Assembly (NCBI GenBank): GCA_963840425.1
Contig: CAWIYZ010000033.1
Span: 372,001-436,000 of the forward strand
DNA: 64,000 nucleotides
Origin: CADEFX01 sp963840425
Lineage (GTDB): Bacteria; Pseudomonadota; Alphaproteobacteria; Rhizobiales; Hyphomicrobiaceae
Direction: 5' to 3'
In this document: positions 16,905 to 26,177 of the stretch, in pieces
Layout of the letters: every line of letters begins with the position of its first letter
Numbering within the stretch: the stretch's first letter is position 1
Position numbers and translations under genes: made by a program
Notes under the pieces: generated by a model
Told to the model about the DNA's origin: nothing
Databases searched by the model: none
What the model saw: only the letters and a program-made list of their open reading frames with translations

Positions 16905-18437
16905 TCAGACGGCTCTGCCATTGTGGATTGAAACGCGCTTCTCACGCCGGCGCCGCACAGAGGAAGAGATACGCATCGCCTCACGGTACTTGGCAACGGT
17001 GCGCCGGGCGATATCGATGCCGTCCTTCTGCAGGATATCGACAATCCTGTCGTCCGACAGAATGGCGCCGGGGCTTTCGGCATCGATCAGAATCTTGATG
17101 CGATGGCGCACCGCCTCGGAGGAATGAGCGGCCCCCTCGCCAGCTGCCGCGATAGACGATGTGAAGAAGTACTTCAACTCGAAGATGCCGCGGCTGGTCG
17201 CCATGTACTTGTTGGAGGTGACACGGCTCACCGTCGACTCGTGCATCTTGATCGCATCGGCAACCGTCTTCAGGTTCAGCGGGCGCAAATACTGAACCCC
17301 GTGTGTCAGGAAAGCATCCTGCTGGCGCACGATCTCCTCGGCCACCTTCAGGATGGTACGGACCCGCTGATCGAGGCTCTTCACCAGCCAGTTGGCGTTT
17401 TGCAGGCAATCGAGAAGAAAGCCCTTGTCCTTCTCGGTGCGAGTCGTTTTCGACACCCGTGTGTAATAGCTGCGGTTAACGAGCACACGGGGAAGCGTGT
17501 CGCTGTTTAGCTCGACGATCCAGCTCCCGTCCGAGGCGGCACGTACCAGGACATCCGGCACCACCGCCTGCACATCGACTGAACCGAACTGCAGACCGGG
17601 CTTCGGGTTCAGCCGCTTTATTTCGGCGATCATATCCGCCAGGTCGTCGAGATCGACGCCGGCGGCGCGCCGCAACGCCGGCAGATTGTGGGCAGCCAGC
17701 AGGTCCAAATGGTCGAGGAACTTGGCGATCAGCGGATCGTAGCGTCCGCCTTCCTTGAGTTGCAGCGCCAGACATTCCTTGAGATCGCGGGCGAAGACGC
17801 CCACGGGATCGAATGTCTGCAGCTTGGTGAGAACCCGGTCCACCAGCGACCGTGCGGCGCCGAGCTTCTCCGACAGCACGGCCAGATCCTCGGTCAGGTA
17901 TCCGGCCTCGTCGACATGATCGATGAGATAAGCGCCGATAAGCCGCTCGGTCGGGTCTGTGATAGCGAGTTGCAGCTGCCCGTTCAGATGGTCCTTGAGC
18001 GAGACATCGCCGGCGACGACGGCTTCGAGATTTGGCTCACTGTCGAAATTGTGCGTGCGCTGGCGCAGGGACGCCCAGCTGCCACCGGCAAGGTCGGGCC
18101 CGAGATCGGAGGGTGCCGTCTCGGGAAAAACATTTTCATAGTCCGCGTCGAGGTCGCTGGTTGCCTTTGCCGCTTCCCGCGATAGATCGAGCCCTGGCTC
18201 CTCCGAGTTGTCGATACGCTCATCCGATTGAGCCAGGGTCTCTCCGTTGCTGGCGCGCGGGAGGTCTGCGGCTGATTCGTCATCGCGCTCGAGCAGGGGA
18301 TTGCGCTCGAGCTCGGAATCCACGAAAGCGTTCAGCTCGAGGTTGGAGAGCTGCAGCAGCTTGATCGCCTGCTGCAGTTGCGGCGTCATGACGAGCTGCT
18401 GGCTCTGTCTGAGCTCAAGCTTCGCCGAAAGCGCCAT
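16905..18437 (-). CDS. rpoN: RNA polymerase sigma-54 factor
   Basis: The start is ATG 18437 (MALSAKLELRQSQQLVMTP), with AGGA about 8 nt upstream; five extra upstream residues are possible. The protein of 510 aa has the Gln/Leu-rich activator region I (about 1-50), an acidic region II, the core-binding domain (ATERLIGAYLID type) and the helix-turn-helix. The C-terminal RpoN box ARRTVAKYRE recognises -24 promoter elements. It directs transcription that needs ATP-using activators such as NtrC. It follows lptB by about 60 bp, the standard order in alphaproteobacteria. Confidence 0.97.
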   Translation of the reverse strand: MALSAKLELRQSQQLVMTPQLQQAIKLLQLSNLELNAFVDSELERNPLLERDDESAADLPRASNGETLAQSDERIDNSEEPGLDLSREAAKATSDLDADYENVFPETAPSDLGPDLAGGSWASLRQRTHNFDSEPNLEAVVAGDVSLKDHLNGQLQLAITDPTERLIGAYLIDHVDEAGYLTEDLAVLSEKLGAARSLVDRVLTKLQTFDPVGVFARDLKECLALQLKEGGRYDPLIAKFLDHLDLLAAHNLPALRRAAGVDLDDLADMIAEIKRLNPKPGLQFGSVDVQAVVPDVLVRAASDGSWIVELNSDTLPRVLVNRSYYTRVSKTTRTEKDKGFLLDCLQNANWLVKSLDQRVRTILKVAEEIVRQQDAFLTHGVQYLRPLNLKTVADAIKMHESTVSRVTSNKYMATSRGIFELKYFFTSSIAAAGEGAAHSSEAVRHRIKILIDAESPGAILSDDRIVDILQKDGIDIARRTVAKYREAMRISSSVRRRREKRVSIHNGRAV

Positions 18438-18496
18438 ACTAATGGTCCTCACCTGCTACCCGGAGCCGTGCGACGTCGACAATTACGCGCTGGCCT

Positions 18497-19333
18497 TTAA
18501 CCGAACATGTCTCCCAGGTACACACGCCGGACATCTTCGTTGGCTTTGATTTCCTCGGGGTTACCGTGCGTCAGAACTTGACCATCCGCAATGACGTAGC
18601 CGCGATCCACGAGGTTTAACGTTTCGCGAACGTTATGATCAGTGACAAGAACGCCGATCCCGCGCGCGGTCAGATGGCGCACCAGGTCCTGTATATCGCT
18701 GACCGCCAGCGGATCAATGCCTGCAAAAGGTTCATCCAGCAGCATGAATGATGGGCGCGACGCCAGGGCGCGGGCGATCTCACAGCGCCGCCGCTCACCA
18801 CCCGACAGGGCTATTGAAGGGCTTTTGCGCAAGCGGGCGATCTTGAACTCGTCGAGCAGGCTGTCGAGCTGCTCCTGGCGGCGGCGGCGGTTGGGCTCCA
18901 CCAGCTCGAGCACCGCCATGATGTTCTGCTCGACTGTCAGGCCACGGAAGATGGACGCCTCCTGCGGCAGGTAGCCGATACCTAGCCGTGCGCGCCGGTA
19001 CATGGGCAGTGCGGTCACGTCGCGCCCGTCGATCGTGATGCGCCCGGCATCGGCGGGCACCAGCCCCGTGATCATGTAGAAGACCGTGGTCTTGCCGGCA
19101 CCATTGGGCCCGAGCAGGCCGACGGCCTCACCGCGCCCCACGGCCAGGCTGACGTCCCGCACGACGGTGCGCTTGCGATAGGTCTTGCGCACGCCCTCGC
19201 AGGTCAGCCAGCCCTCGCCCGCAGCCCAACTCTCCTGATCCTGCTCGGCGTAGTCGTGATCATGGCCATTGCCTCGGCTCGCGCGGCTCTGTGCGCGTGT
19301 GCTGGATCTCGAGAGCAGCGAAGTCAGCTTCAC
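18497..19333 (-). CDS. lptB: LPS export ABC transporter ATP-binding protein
   Basis: LptB powers removal of LPS from the inner membrane with LptFG. All ABC motifs are intact: Walker A GPNGAGKTT, Q-loop YLPQEASIF, signature LSGGERRR, Walker B FMLLDEPFAG and the H-loop VLVTDHNVRE. GTG 19333 is chosen because GGGAGG lies 9 nt upstream and the lptA stop is 1 nt before it; this gives 278 aa, with a non-conserved N-terminal extension of about 40 residues. Coupled translation with lptA is likely. Confidence 0.94.
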   Translation of the reverse strand: MKLTSLLSRSSTRAQSRASRGNGHDHDYAEQDQESWAAGEGWLTCEGVRKTYRKRTVVRDVSLAVGRGEAVGLLGPNGAGKTTVFYMITGLVPADAGRITIDGRDVTALPMYRRARLGIGYLPQEASIFRGLTVEQNIMAVLELVEPNRRRRQEQLDSLLDEFKIARLRKSPSIALSGGERRRCEIARALASRPSFMLLDEPFAGIDPLAVSDIQDLVRHLTARGIGVLVTDHNVRETLNLVDRGYVIADGQVLTHGNPEEIKANEDVRRVYLGDMFG

Positions 19334-19334
19334 G

Positions 19335-20690
19335 CTACTTTGCCTCCCGTGAGGTTGTGGTCGAGTCCCAAGACGAACTCGACGGCTGCTTCGCTCCATT
19401 CAGGGGGCTTGCGCCAGCGCCTTGCTCGTCCCCCTTCTTCTTTTTCGCGGCCTCGACCTCCTTGGGATAGAACACTGCGCGAATCCGGCTCTTGGAGCAG
19501 ACCTGTCCTTCCGGGCAGGCGGGTGATGCCTGCGCCGCGGCCGCATTGCCGGCCTGCCCTTCCTCCATCTCGAAGCGGCTCTGTCCCGTCGTCATATCGA
19601 TAAGCAGCTTCGTGCCTTCGACTATGCTTTGTCCCTGACTGACAATGACCTTGCCACCAACGACAGCGGTATTCCCCCGTACGTCGAAGTCGGCCCAATC
19701 GCCCGACGCCGTGCGGCCGTCGCTCGATGTGATCACGACCTTCTGACGCGCCTCGATCTTGGTGAGCTGCGCGCTCTGCTTGGGGGTACCCGGTGCCGAA
19801 GTCTGAGCCTGTGCCAGCCCGAGCCCTGTCTGTCCGGCGTAACGCGCGGTCAGCTCAGCGGCGCGCACGACGAAGGCGCCCTGCTTGGTGACAACGTTGC
19901 CTTTGAAGACCGCCATCCTGCTCTGGTCGAGAATATCGAGCGTATCGGCCTCGACATCGACGGGCGCCTTTGGATCCGTCTTGAAAGTTGCTCCGAGCAT
20001 CGGCACGCCGTCGCCTAGACCCCTTGGCGCCTCGGTCCGACCAGCATCCCTGGCGGGTGTCGCTCCTTCCGTGGATCGCTGATCCGTCCGATAGAGCGTA
20101 GCGCTGATGCGCCCCGCCGGCTGCCCATCCGCCGCCGGGCTGTCGAGCCTGCTCTTGGCCACTTTGCGATCGACGGAAAGCCGCTGCCCTCTGAGAATGT
20201 TCTGGCCTTGGTTCACCACTACGCCGCCGGTCAGCAACGCCGTATCCGCAAGGCGGTCGAACTCGGCGACCGCGCTCGTAACACGCCGCTCGCTGCCCGA
20301 GGACAAAACGACATTGCCCCTCAGCGTCGCGCGCTCGCTTTGGGCCTCATAGTCAAGGCTATCGCTCGTGGCGCGATCCTCTTTCTGGATCATGACAACG
20401 CCGCCTCGGGCCCTGAGCGCCTTGAGCCGGGTGGCTGTTTGCTGTCCTTCTTGCGTGCTGCCGCCCGGCAACGCCGCACGCCCCTCGTAGGCCACTTCGA
20501 GCTCCGGCGCCGTCATCGTCGCCTCGGCTTGCCTTGCGGTCACGTTCTGGCGGAACACAGCCGTGCGCGCCGTATCGTCGATATCGAGAAGATCGGAGCG
20601 CACATCGACGGGTGCGTTGGAGTTCAAGCTCAATCCTGGCAGCGCGGACGGCGCGCTTGGCCTTCCCGGGTTGCTCCCGATCAGTCTGCG
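19335..20690 (-). CDS. lptA: LptA/OstA periplasmic LPS transport protein with two OstA domains
   Basis: The frame holds two OstA-type repeats: NSNAPVDVRSDLLDIDD... (about residues 3-110 of the frame beginning at TTG 20633) and DPKAPVDVEADTLDILDQ... (about 215-330), with a low-complexity Lys/Ser tail. LptA forms the periplasmic bridge that carries LPS to the outer membrane and must be exported, yet no signal peptide precedes the first OstA domain. Upstream in the same frame the sequence reads NPGRPSAPSALPGL and then runs into the LptC gene, whose own frame is offset by one base. The best reading is one LptC-LptA polypeptide broken by an extra base near 20680-20705. Confidence 0.75.
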   Translation of the reverse strand, partial: RRLIGSNPGRPSAPSALPGLSLNSNAPVDVRSDLLDIDDTARTAVFRQNVTARQAEATMTAPELEVAYEGRAALPGGSTQEGQQTATRLKALRARGGVVMIQKEDRATSDSLDYEAQSERATLRGNVVLSSGSERRVTSAVAEFDRLADTALLTGGVVVNQGQNILRGQRLSVDRKVAKSRLDSPAADGQPAGRISATLYRTDQRSTEGATPARDAGRTEAPRGLGDGVPMLGATFKTDPKAPVDVEADTLDILDQSRMAVFKGNVVTKQGAFVVRAAELTARYAGQTGLGLAQAQTSAPGTPKQSAQLTKIEARQKVVITSSDGRTASGDWADFDVRGNTAVVGGKVIVSQGQSIVEGTKLLIDMTTGQSRFEMEEGQAGNAAAAQASPACPEGQVCSKSRIRAVFYPKEVEAAKKKKGDEQGAGASPLNGAKQPSSSSWDSTTTSREAK

Positions 20691-21366
20691 TGGGCGGATT
20701 GGGCCGCAACTGCACCTCGACCGCCTCCTTGAACGAGATCTGCCGTGATTTCGAATTGAGCGTCATCGTCCGCGCACGCACGGAGGCGGACGGCAGCTCC
20801 GCGACGACAGGCTCCAGCGACACCACACGGCTTTCCTTGGCATAGACGGTGGCGCGCGTCAGGCGCGCTGTCGTACCAGCCGATCCGTCTATGTCGATCC
20901 TCTCATAGAGCTCCAGCTCGCTCTTCTTCTGGTCGTAAGTGCCCCAATTGGCCTTGATGCGAGTGAGAGCGCCGGTCTGCTGCACCAGATCGCCGTCGAT
21001 CTCGACGAGACGGATCGGCCCCGACATCTTGATGTCGGTCACGGCTTGCCTAGCCCGCAACTGATAGCGAGTGCCGTCCTTGCCGAAGCCGTCGTACTTC
21101 GGGTTCTCCATGGTCAGGTGCTCGGAGTTGATCCGCACGGCGCCGGGATCGAAATTCTTCGGCTTGAGGCCGACCACAATGAACAGCGTCACCCCGTACA
21201 GCATGAGCGCAATGATGGCGGCGGAAGGCAGCGCCAGACGCAACACACGAACAGACCGGGTGTGCCGTCGAGCCCGATTGAAGGCCGCAAGGCGCTCCTG
21301 CGCCGTCGCCAGCCCGGCAGCGGAGCGCTCACTGCGATAGCCTCTGATGTCTGCCGACGTGACCAT
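20690..21366 (-). CDS. lptC: LPS export ABC transporter periplasmic protein LptC, frame broken at the 3' end
   Basis: LptC is a bitopic inner-membrane protein handing LPS from LptBFG to LptA. An N-terminal basic region is followed by one membrane helix (LRLALPSAAIIALMLYGVTL, about residues 43-70). The periplasmic beta-jellyroll comes next: MENPKYDGFGKDGTRYQLRA and VEIDGDLVQQTG are typical. In its own frame the protein would run on to 20359, but the last 100 residues are Arg-rich and out of frame with the OstA domain that should follow. The real LptC part ends near RPNPPTQTDR. Confidence 0.85.
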
Positions 21367-21472
21367 CCGCCCGATGACCGCACTGCCGCACGTTTCCCGG
21401 GATTCGCCCCGAGTGTCTGTAACTGCCGGGTAATTTGGGTCCGCACAAGGCAGCGACGGAGCGCCTGGGCCC

Positions 21473-22093
21473 TCAATGGGCGAAAATATCCACCTCCTCG
21501 AAGCCCGTCAGGTCGAGGCGGACACGATCCGGCAGAAAACGGAAGCAGGCCTCGGCAGCGGCCTTGCGACCATCCCTGGTCAGCATGGCCTCGAGCCGTT
21601 TCTTGAGCTCATGCAGATGCAGCACGTCCGAGGCGGCATAGGCCTGTTGCTGCTGCGACAGGTTGAAGGCGGCCCAATCAGAGCTCTGCTGCTGCTTTGA
21701 GAGGTCGATGCCCAGCAGCTCCCCGCACAGATCCTTGAGCCCGTGCCGATCGGTATACGTGCGCGCCAGCTTGGAGGCGATCTTGGTGCACCAGACGGGG
21801 CTGGTCATCACCCCTAAGTATTTCTCCAGCACGGCCAAATCGAAGCGGGCGAAATGGAAAATCTTGGTGATTCCGGCATCTGCCAGCAGCGTCTTGAGGC
21901 GCGGCGCCGACCAGTCGTGGCCGTCGAACTGAACCAGATGCACATCGCCCATGCCGCCGTACAGTTGCACGAGGCACAGGCGGTCGCGGCTCGGTTTGAG
22001 GCCCAGCGTCTCGGTATCGATGGCGACGACCGGACCCAGGTTCAGCCCCGCCGGCAAGTCGCCCCTGTGCAGCTTGATCTGCGAGCTCGGCAT
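21473..22093 (-). CDS. Ribonuclease D family 3'-5' exonuclease
   Basis: The 206-aa protein is a DEDDy exonuclease domain without the HRDC domain of full-length RNase D: VAIDTETLGL (Exo I, Asp26/Glu28), FHFARFDLAVL (Exo II) and YAASDVLHLH (Exo III with the Tyr). It probably trims RNA 3' ends. Short forms like this commonly sit next to lptC in alphaproteobacteria, as here, about 106 bp upstream of it on the same strand. Confidence 0.92.
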   Translation of the reverse strand: MPSSQIKLHRGDLPAGLNLGPVVAIDTETLGLKPSRDRLCLVQLYGGMGDVHLVQFDGHDWSAPRLKTLLADAGITKIFHFARFDLAVLEKYLGVMTSPVWCTKIASKLARTYTDRHGLKDLCGELLGIDLSKQQQSSDWAAFNLSQQQQAYAASDVLHLHELKKRLEAMLTRDGRKAAAEACFRFLPDRVRLDLTGFEEVDIFAH

Positions 22094-22702
22094 CAGGCGC
22101 TTTGTCCCTCAAACGCTTGCGCCGCGCGTCCGGCGTCCGATGCCCAGAAGAGAACAGTTACACACCGTCCTTGGGCGTTGAAAATAAAAGGTTTTCCGCT
22201 CTCCAGCGTGGTCCTTGTGTACCAGCTTTGTGCACCTCTGCCAAGCCGCCTTCCGTGCGGACCTTCACTTCTACACAAATGAGCCGCACGGCGTACGGCA
22301 TCACATTCCGATCAGGAGGCTCGCCCCGTTGCGGGTGATGCCCTCAGACCAATGCCTCAGCGGCACCAGCTAGGGCACTCCAACGGCTACGTGCGACAGA
22401 CTGCCGCGATATGCGGGTCTGCGATCAGCCCATCGTGCACCTTCTAAGTTGTGCGCTCGCCGATGACCCTGCTGCGCGCGCGAGTTTAGGTTCGGCGGCA
22501 GATCAAGCCTGTGCGCACCCGACCAATTGGTCGGGCGACAGATCGGCCGGGTTAGTTGACCTACAGTGGAATGGCCGTCAGTACACGCTTGCTGTGTCAT
22601 CGGACTTTCACATGCGATCCCGATAGATGCAGCCAGGGAGGTCCGCGTGTTCACGCCGTTGCTGTGGCCCGTGCCATCAGTTGCGGGCGACCGGAGCTTC
22701 TC
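22094..22702. other. Intergenic region with operator-like palindrome
   Basis: About 600 bp between rnd and the receiver gene. The only clear structure is the 18-bp perfect palindrome at 22518-22535 (listed separately). Small frames on both strands show no family signature. The promoters of both flanking, divergently oriented genes must lie here. Confidence 0.5.
22518..22535. promoter_or_regulatory. 18-bp perfect palindrome, possible operator
   Basis: CCCGACCAATTGGTCGGG is fully self-complementary and lies about 170 bp upstream of the receiver-domain gene. Its AT-rich centre and GC arms fit a dimeric regulator's site, but no regulator binding it is known from the sequence. Confidence 0.4.
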
Positions 22703-23098
22703 ATGCCCTTTTCGTGCTCCAGTGATTTAGACGACGGGTCGTTGCAGGGCATCCGTGTGCTCGTGGTCGAGGACAATGGTCAAGTGGCCGGGGCGTTGGC
22801 GTCCGTGCTGACCGATACCGGCATGGCTGTAACCGGACCAGCGGCTACTTCACACGAAGCCGAACAGTTGACGATGACCCAAAGCCCAGACCTTGCGCTG
22901 GTGGACCTCAATCTGGGAGATGAGCTGGCAGTCGGTCTGATCGAGTGGCTGCGTCAGCGCAATCTGCGCGTCATCGTCATGAGCGGCTTGGCCATACTGC
23001 CCATGTCGGTCAGCAAGGACGTTGCGTTCCTGCAAAAGCCGTTCAGCGCCGACGAGCTGTTTGCGGCCATGCGTCAAGAGATGCTAACCGCAGCGTGA
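22703..23098 (+). CDS. Single-domain response regulator (CheY-like receiver)
   Basis: From ATG 22703 (GGAG 7 nt upstream) the protein has 131 aa. RVLVVEDNGQ carries the acidic metal-binding residues, ALVDLNLGD the phospho-Asp, VIVMSG the conserved Ser/Thr position and FLQKPF the conserved Lys-Pro. There is no output domain, so it must act by protein contact. The upstream frame to 22556 shows no similarity and is left out. No histidine kinase is nearby. Confidence 0.85.
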   Translation: MPFSCSSDLDDGSLQGIRVLVVEDNGQVAGALASVLTDTGMAVTGPAATSHEAEQLTMTQSPDLALVDLNLGDELAVGLIEWLRQRNLRVIVMSGLAILPMSVSKDVAFLQKPFSADELFAAMRQEMLTAA

Positions 23099-23167
23099 AA
23101 CGGGGCTTGGCCGTGCCAACACACACCCCAGAGCGGTCAGGCCTCCGGTAAGCAGGACAGCGGCACT

Positions 23168-23501
23168 CTACCAACGCCGCCCCCAATGTCGTCCGCTCCA
23201 GCCGTCGCGCCATCCCCAATGTCGTCGTCCGCTCCAGCCCCAATGCCGTCCACCCCACGAGCGCCATCCCCATACGCGCGGACGATAGAAGGATGCGCCG
23301 TAGAAGTACGGCCGGCCGAAAATCGCGATAGAGAAGCGGGGTGTAGGCGTAGCTGTACATACGGCTGTACACGCGCGGAGCGAAGTAATCGTAGCCTCGG
23401 TAGCCGCAATCGCACCATCCGGCCGAGGCCGGTGTCGTCGCCAACATGTTGGTATAGATCACCCCAACGAGCGCCAAACCAACTAGCGTCTGTTTGCGCA
23501 C
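23168..23501 (-). CDS. Small exported Gly/Trp/Arg/His-rich protein, frame broken at 23319-23322
   Basis: GTG 23501 follows AAGGAGGTG and opens a signal peptide (MRKQTLVGLALVGVIYTNM, then ATTPASA-GW). A Tyr-rich stretch with SRMYSYAYTPLLYRD follows. Downstream of the T4 run (AAAA on the plus strand at 23319-23322) the apparent frame becomes nonsense. Removing one base restores GRPYFYGASFYRPRVWGW, SWGGRHWGW and a stop after GRRW at 23168. Such short Trp/Gly/His-rich exported proteins are common in Hyphomicrobiales; the function is unknown. The repaired length is about 110 aa. Confidence 0.65.
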
Positions 23502-23980
23502 AACGAGCACCTCCTTCAATCCGGCCCCAAATTAGAAATGACACCGCTGCGGCAACGGGACACTCGGGGAAAACCCTGGAGGCGAGGCGCACGATTTCCG
23601 ACGCGGTTGGCCAGCTGCTTGGAGCCAGCGTCGCCAACGCTCGAGCTACAGCGTGGATGAAAGCCCCCGGGCGAACGCCAGCCGAGCCGACATCGAATAA
23701 GCCATCGCACGACACCGAGATATCCGCGATCCCCTTGCTCTCCGGTTCGCAGCCCAAAGCCAAGTCTCCCCCAGACTGAGGATGGCTCCGGTGCATGGAC
23801 GCGCCATGTAGCGCCGAGTGCTGCCACTCGCATGCCCGCAATGCCGGGCTGCACTTTGAGGTTCCGGGCATTGGCAGCCTCGCATGAGCGGCTGATGCAG
23901 GCTGTCCTGCTTGCTGCTTCACGCATCACCCCAGGTCGATAGCTGCCGCATCTCCGACGCGGCTTATTTGTTAGGAGTTC
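23502..23980. other. Intergenic region without recognisable gene
   Basis: About 480 bp between two exported-protein genes pointing away from each other. Frames here are shadows without family motifs. The region presumably holds both promoters. Confidence 0.4.
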
Positions 23981-24589
23981 GTGACAGTGGACAGAACCTG
24001 CAAAGCGCAAGGTGGAATTGAGACCATCGGTGAAAGGGTTTGGCGCATTTCCCTAGTGGCCCTGCTCCTCATGGGTCTCAGCCTCATGTGCATCCTCATG
24101 GTCAATATGCCCGGCTCCAAAGCGATGGCGGCAGTGTCTCCGCAGATCAGCACCGTTGCCGCACGGACCACTCAGGAGCCCGACTCTGCTGTACCGCCAC
24201 GCCGCAGGCGGTCTGGCGTTCAGTTGGCAAGCCTCGAAGACGATGGACAGCCGCTACCTAGTGCTGCTCCGTCCCTGACCGGCCAAGCGGTGCGATGGGT
24301 TGCCTCGTCAGGCTGTCTCGATTTAACCCTGCGTCGTGTCATTGGCGAGGTCGCGGCGTCCTTCGGGCCGGTCACGGTCAATTCCACCTGCCGCAGCGTC
24401 ACGCGAAACGCCGCCGTAGGCGGAGCGCGGCACTCATACCACCTGAGCGGCAGCGCGGCCGACTTCCGCATTCATAGCAACGCGAGGGCAGTCCATGCCT
24501 ACCTCAGCGCTCACCGTTCAGTCGGTGGTCTGAAGCACTACGGCGGCGGCTTGTTTCATGTTGATGTCGGCCCGCGCCGGACGTGGTGA
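23981..24589 (+). CDS. Exported peptidase M15-like (YcbK/DUF882-type) protein
   Basis: The protein is about 202 aa from GTG 23981 (AGGAG 4 nt upstream; GTG 23987 is equally possible). A membrane anchor or signal sequence spans about residues 22-50. The C-terminal 110 residues have the M15 LAS-type layout: STCRS, then ARHSYHLSGSAADFRI (metal-ligand His and Asp) and LFHVDVGPRRTW (second His). Relatives cleave or bind peptidoglycan side chains. It stands alone, followed by 535 bp without genes. Confidence 0.75.
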   Translation: MTVDRTCKAQGGIETIGERVWRISLVALLLMGLSLMCILMVNMPGSKAMAAVSPQISTVAARTTQEPDSAVPPRRRRSGVQLASLEDDGQPLPSAAPSLTGQAVRWVASSGCLDLTLRRVIGEVAASFGPVTVNSTCRSVTRNAAVGGARHSYHLSGSAADFRIHSNARAVHAYLSAHRSVGGLKHYGGGLFHVDVGPRRTW

Positions 24590-25124
24590 GGCCAGGCTCG
24601 CCGCTGCTTACCGTGTTCAACAGCGTCCGTGGCGCAGTCACGGACGCCCAGCAAGGGGAAGCAGGGCCACACCATACACGTGGCCTTGGGGAAGGACGTG
24701 CAGACGAGCTGGCTGAAGGCTCGAGTGTGACCCAGCCAAACGACCTTCAATTCATATGGGCCTGATGCCTATCGGTTGATGACCTGAACTTGCTGGATTG
24801 AACGCCTAACCGAGCCAAGGGAGATCATCCGGTCTGTTCAATCTCACTGCGTCAGCGGTTTTGGAATTGCCCGAAGTCGACGATAGGACAACTGAGTACC
24901 TGCGGGTTGACGGCTTACCCTCATTTCCATGCAGGCTTCTAGCGCTGAAAATTCAGCAACGTCCCCGATATCGCTCCTCGCCCCGCCATCCGACCTTTAC
25001 TGGCCCCGCATCTCCGACGGCGGAAGCACCTTGCTCGCGGCGGGTCGGCATCTCAACACTCGGCCTCCAATTCACCACCCGGCCAACTCACCGCCCGGCC
25101 TTCAATCTGACGAAAGGTCTCACA
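24590..25124. other. Intergenic region without recognisable gene
   Basis: About 535 bp. The frame of the next gene is open from 24861, but that part lacks family similarity and has no ribosome-binding site. I see no other gene, repeat or clear hairpin terminator. Confidence 0.4.
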
Positions 25125-26177
25125 ATGGCGTTCAACATCGTCTCGGCCGTCGCGCGTTACCTGACCCCCGAGGTCGTAGGCAAGATCGCGACAGCGTCTG
25201 GTCTCAACGGTTCGGTCGCACAGGGCGCAGTGAATGCGGCGGTGCCCGCCATCCTCAGCGCACTGACCAGCGTCGTCGACAAGCCCGGCGGCGCACGCAA
25301 GCTAGCTGACGCTGTCGCAGAACAACCCGCTGACCTGCTTACGAGCCTTGCCAGCAAGCTCACCGGATCGGCGCAGATGGCGTCCCAAGGCAGCAGCCTG
25401 CTGTCGTCTTTGCTCGGTGGCAGCACGTCCAGCGTGCTGGCCGCGACGGTGTCCAAATTTCTCGGCATCGGAGAAGGACCGATGCAGACCGTGATGGGAC
25501 TGCTCGCGCCGGTGATCATGGGTGTGGTGGGTGGTCAGCAGCGCGCCGCCAATCTGGACGCCAACAGCCTTGCCCGCCTGCTGACTGGACAGAAAGACCA
25601 GATCGCCGACGCGATGCCGGCCGGGCTGTCCCAAGCACTCAACAAGGACGGCATCGGCTCGACCGACGACAGGCCTCGTGTGACCCAAGGTCAACCCAGT
25701 ATGCGGCGGATGGTGGACGATACTCGCAGTGCGAGCTGGCCGTACTGGGCGCTGGGTGCGCTTCTGCTGGGAGGCCTGCTCTGGTCTCTGCTGCCGAGCG
25801 CCCACCAAGCCGTCGATCCGGTAAAGACCTCCCAATCCACTTCCGAGCCATCGCGCCTCTATCTGGCGAGGGCTCCCGACAACTGGGTCTCGATTGGCAG
25901 CGCCCCCAACGACTACGTTAGCCACGACCTCTACAACAAGGTGGACGAGAGGATTGGCACCATCAAGGACATCCTGATCGGGCCGGATGGGAAGATGGCT
26001 GCGGCCATCATCAGTGTGGGCCGCTACCTCGGCATCGGCGACAAGGATGTGGCCGTGCCGTTCTCGGCGCTCCAGCTCGAGTCCAGAGCCGGCGGCCGCC
26101 GCATCGTCATGGATGCGACGAAGGAGGCTTTGCAGTCAGCCAGTACTTTCGAGGGGCACCAGGCGACCAAGCGATAG
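25125..26177 (+). CDS. DUF937 domain protein with membrane helix and PRC-barrel
   Basis: ATG 25125 (AAAGG 8 nt upstream) gives 350 aa. Residues 1-190 form a DUF937 domain: FNIVSAVARYLTPEVVGKIA and repeats of LLSSLLGG / LLAPVIMGVVGG. One membrane helix follows (WPYWALGALLLGGLLWSLL, near 210). Residues about 250-330 are a PRC-barrel: YVSHDLYNKVDERIGTIKDI and GIGDKDVAVPFSALQL. DUF937 proteins have no settled function; PRC-barrels bind RNA or other proteins. The fusion places the barrel on the other side of a membrane from DUF937, or anchors both. Confidence 0.8.
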   Translation: MAFNIVSAVARYLTPEVVGKIATASGLNGSVAQGAVNAAVPAILSALTSVVDKPGGARKLADAVAEQPADLLTSLASKLTGSAQMASQGSSLLSSLLGGSTSSVLAATVSKFLGIGEGPMQTVMGLLAPVIMGVVGGQQRAANLDANSLARLLTGQKDQIADAMPAGLSQALNKDGIGSTDDRPRVTQGQPSMRRMVDDTRSASWPYWALGALLLGGLLWSLLPSAHQAVDPVKTSQSTSEPSRLYLARAPDNWVSIGSAPNDYVSHDLYNKVDERIGTIKDILIGPDGKMAAAIISVGRYLGIGDKDVAVPFSALQLESRAGGRRIVMDATKEALQSASTFEGHQATKR

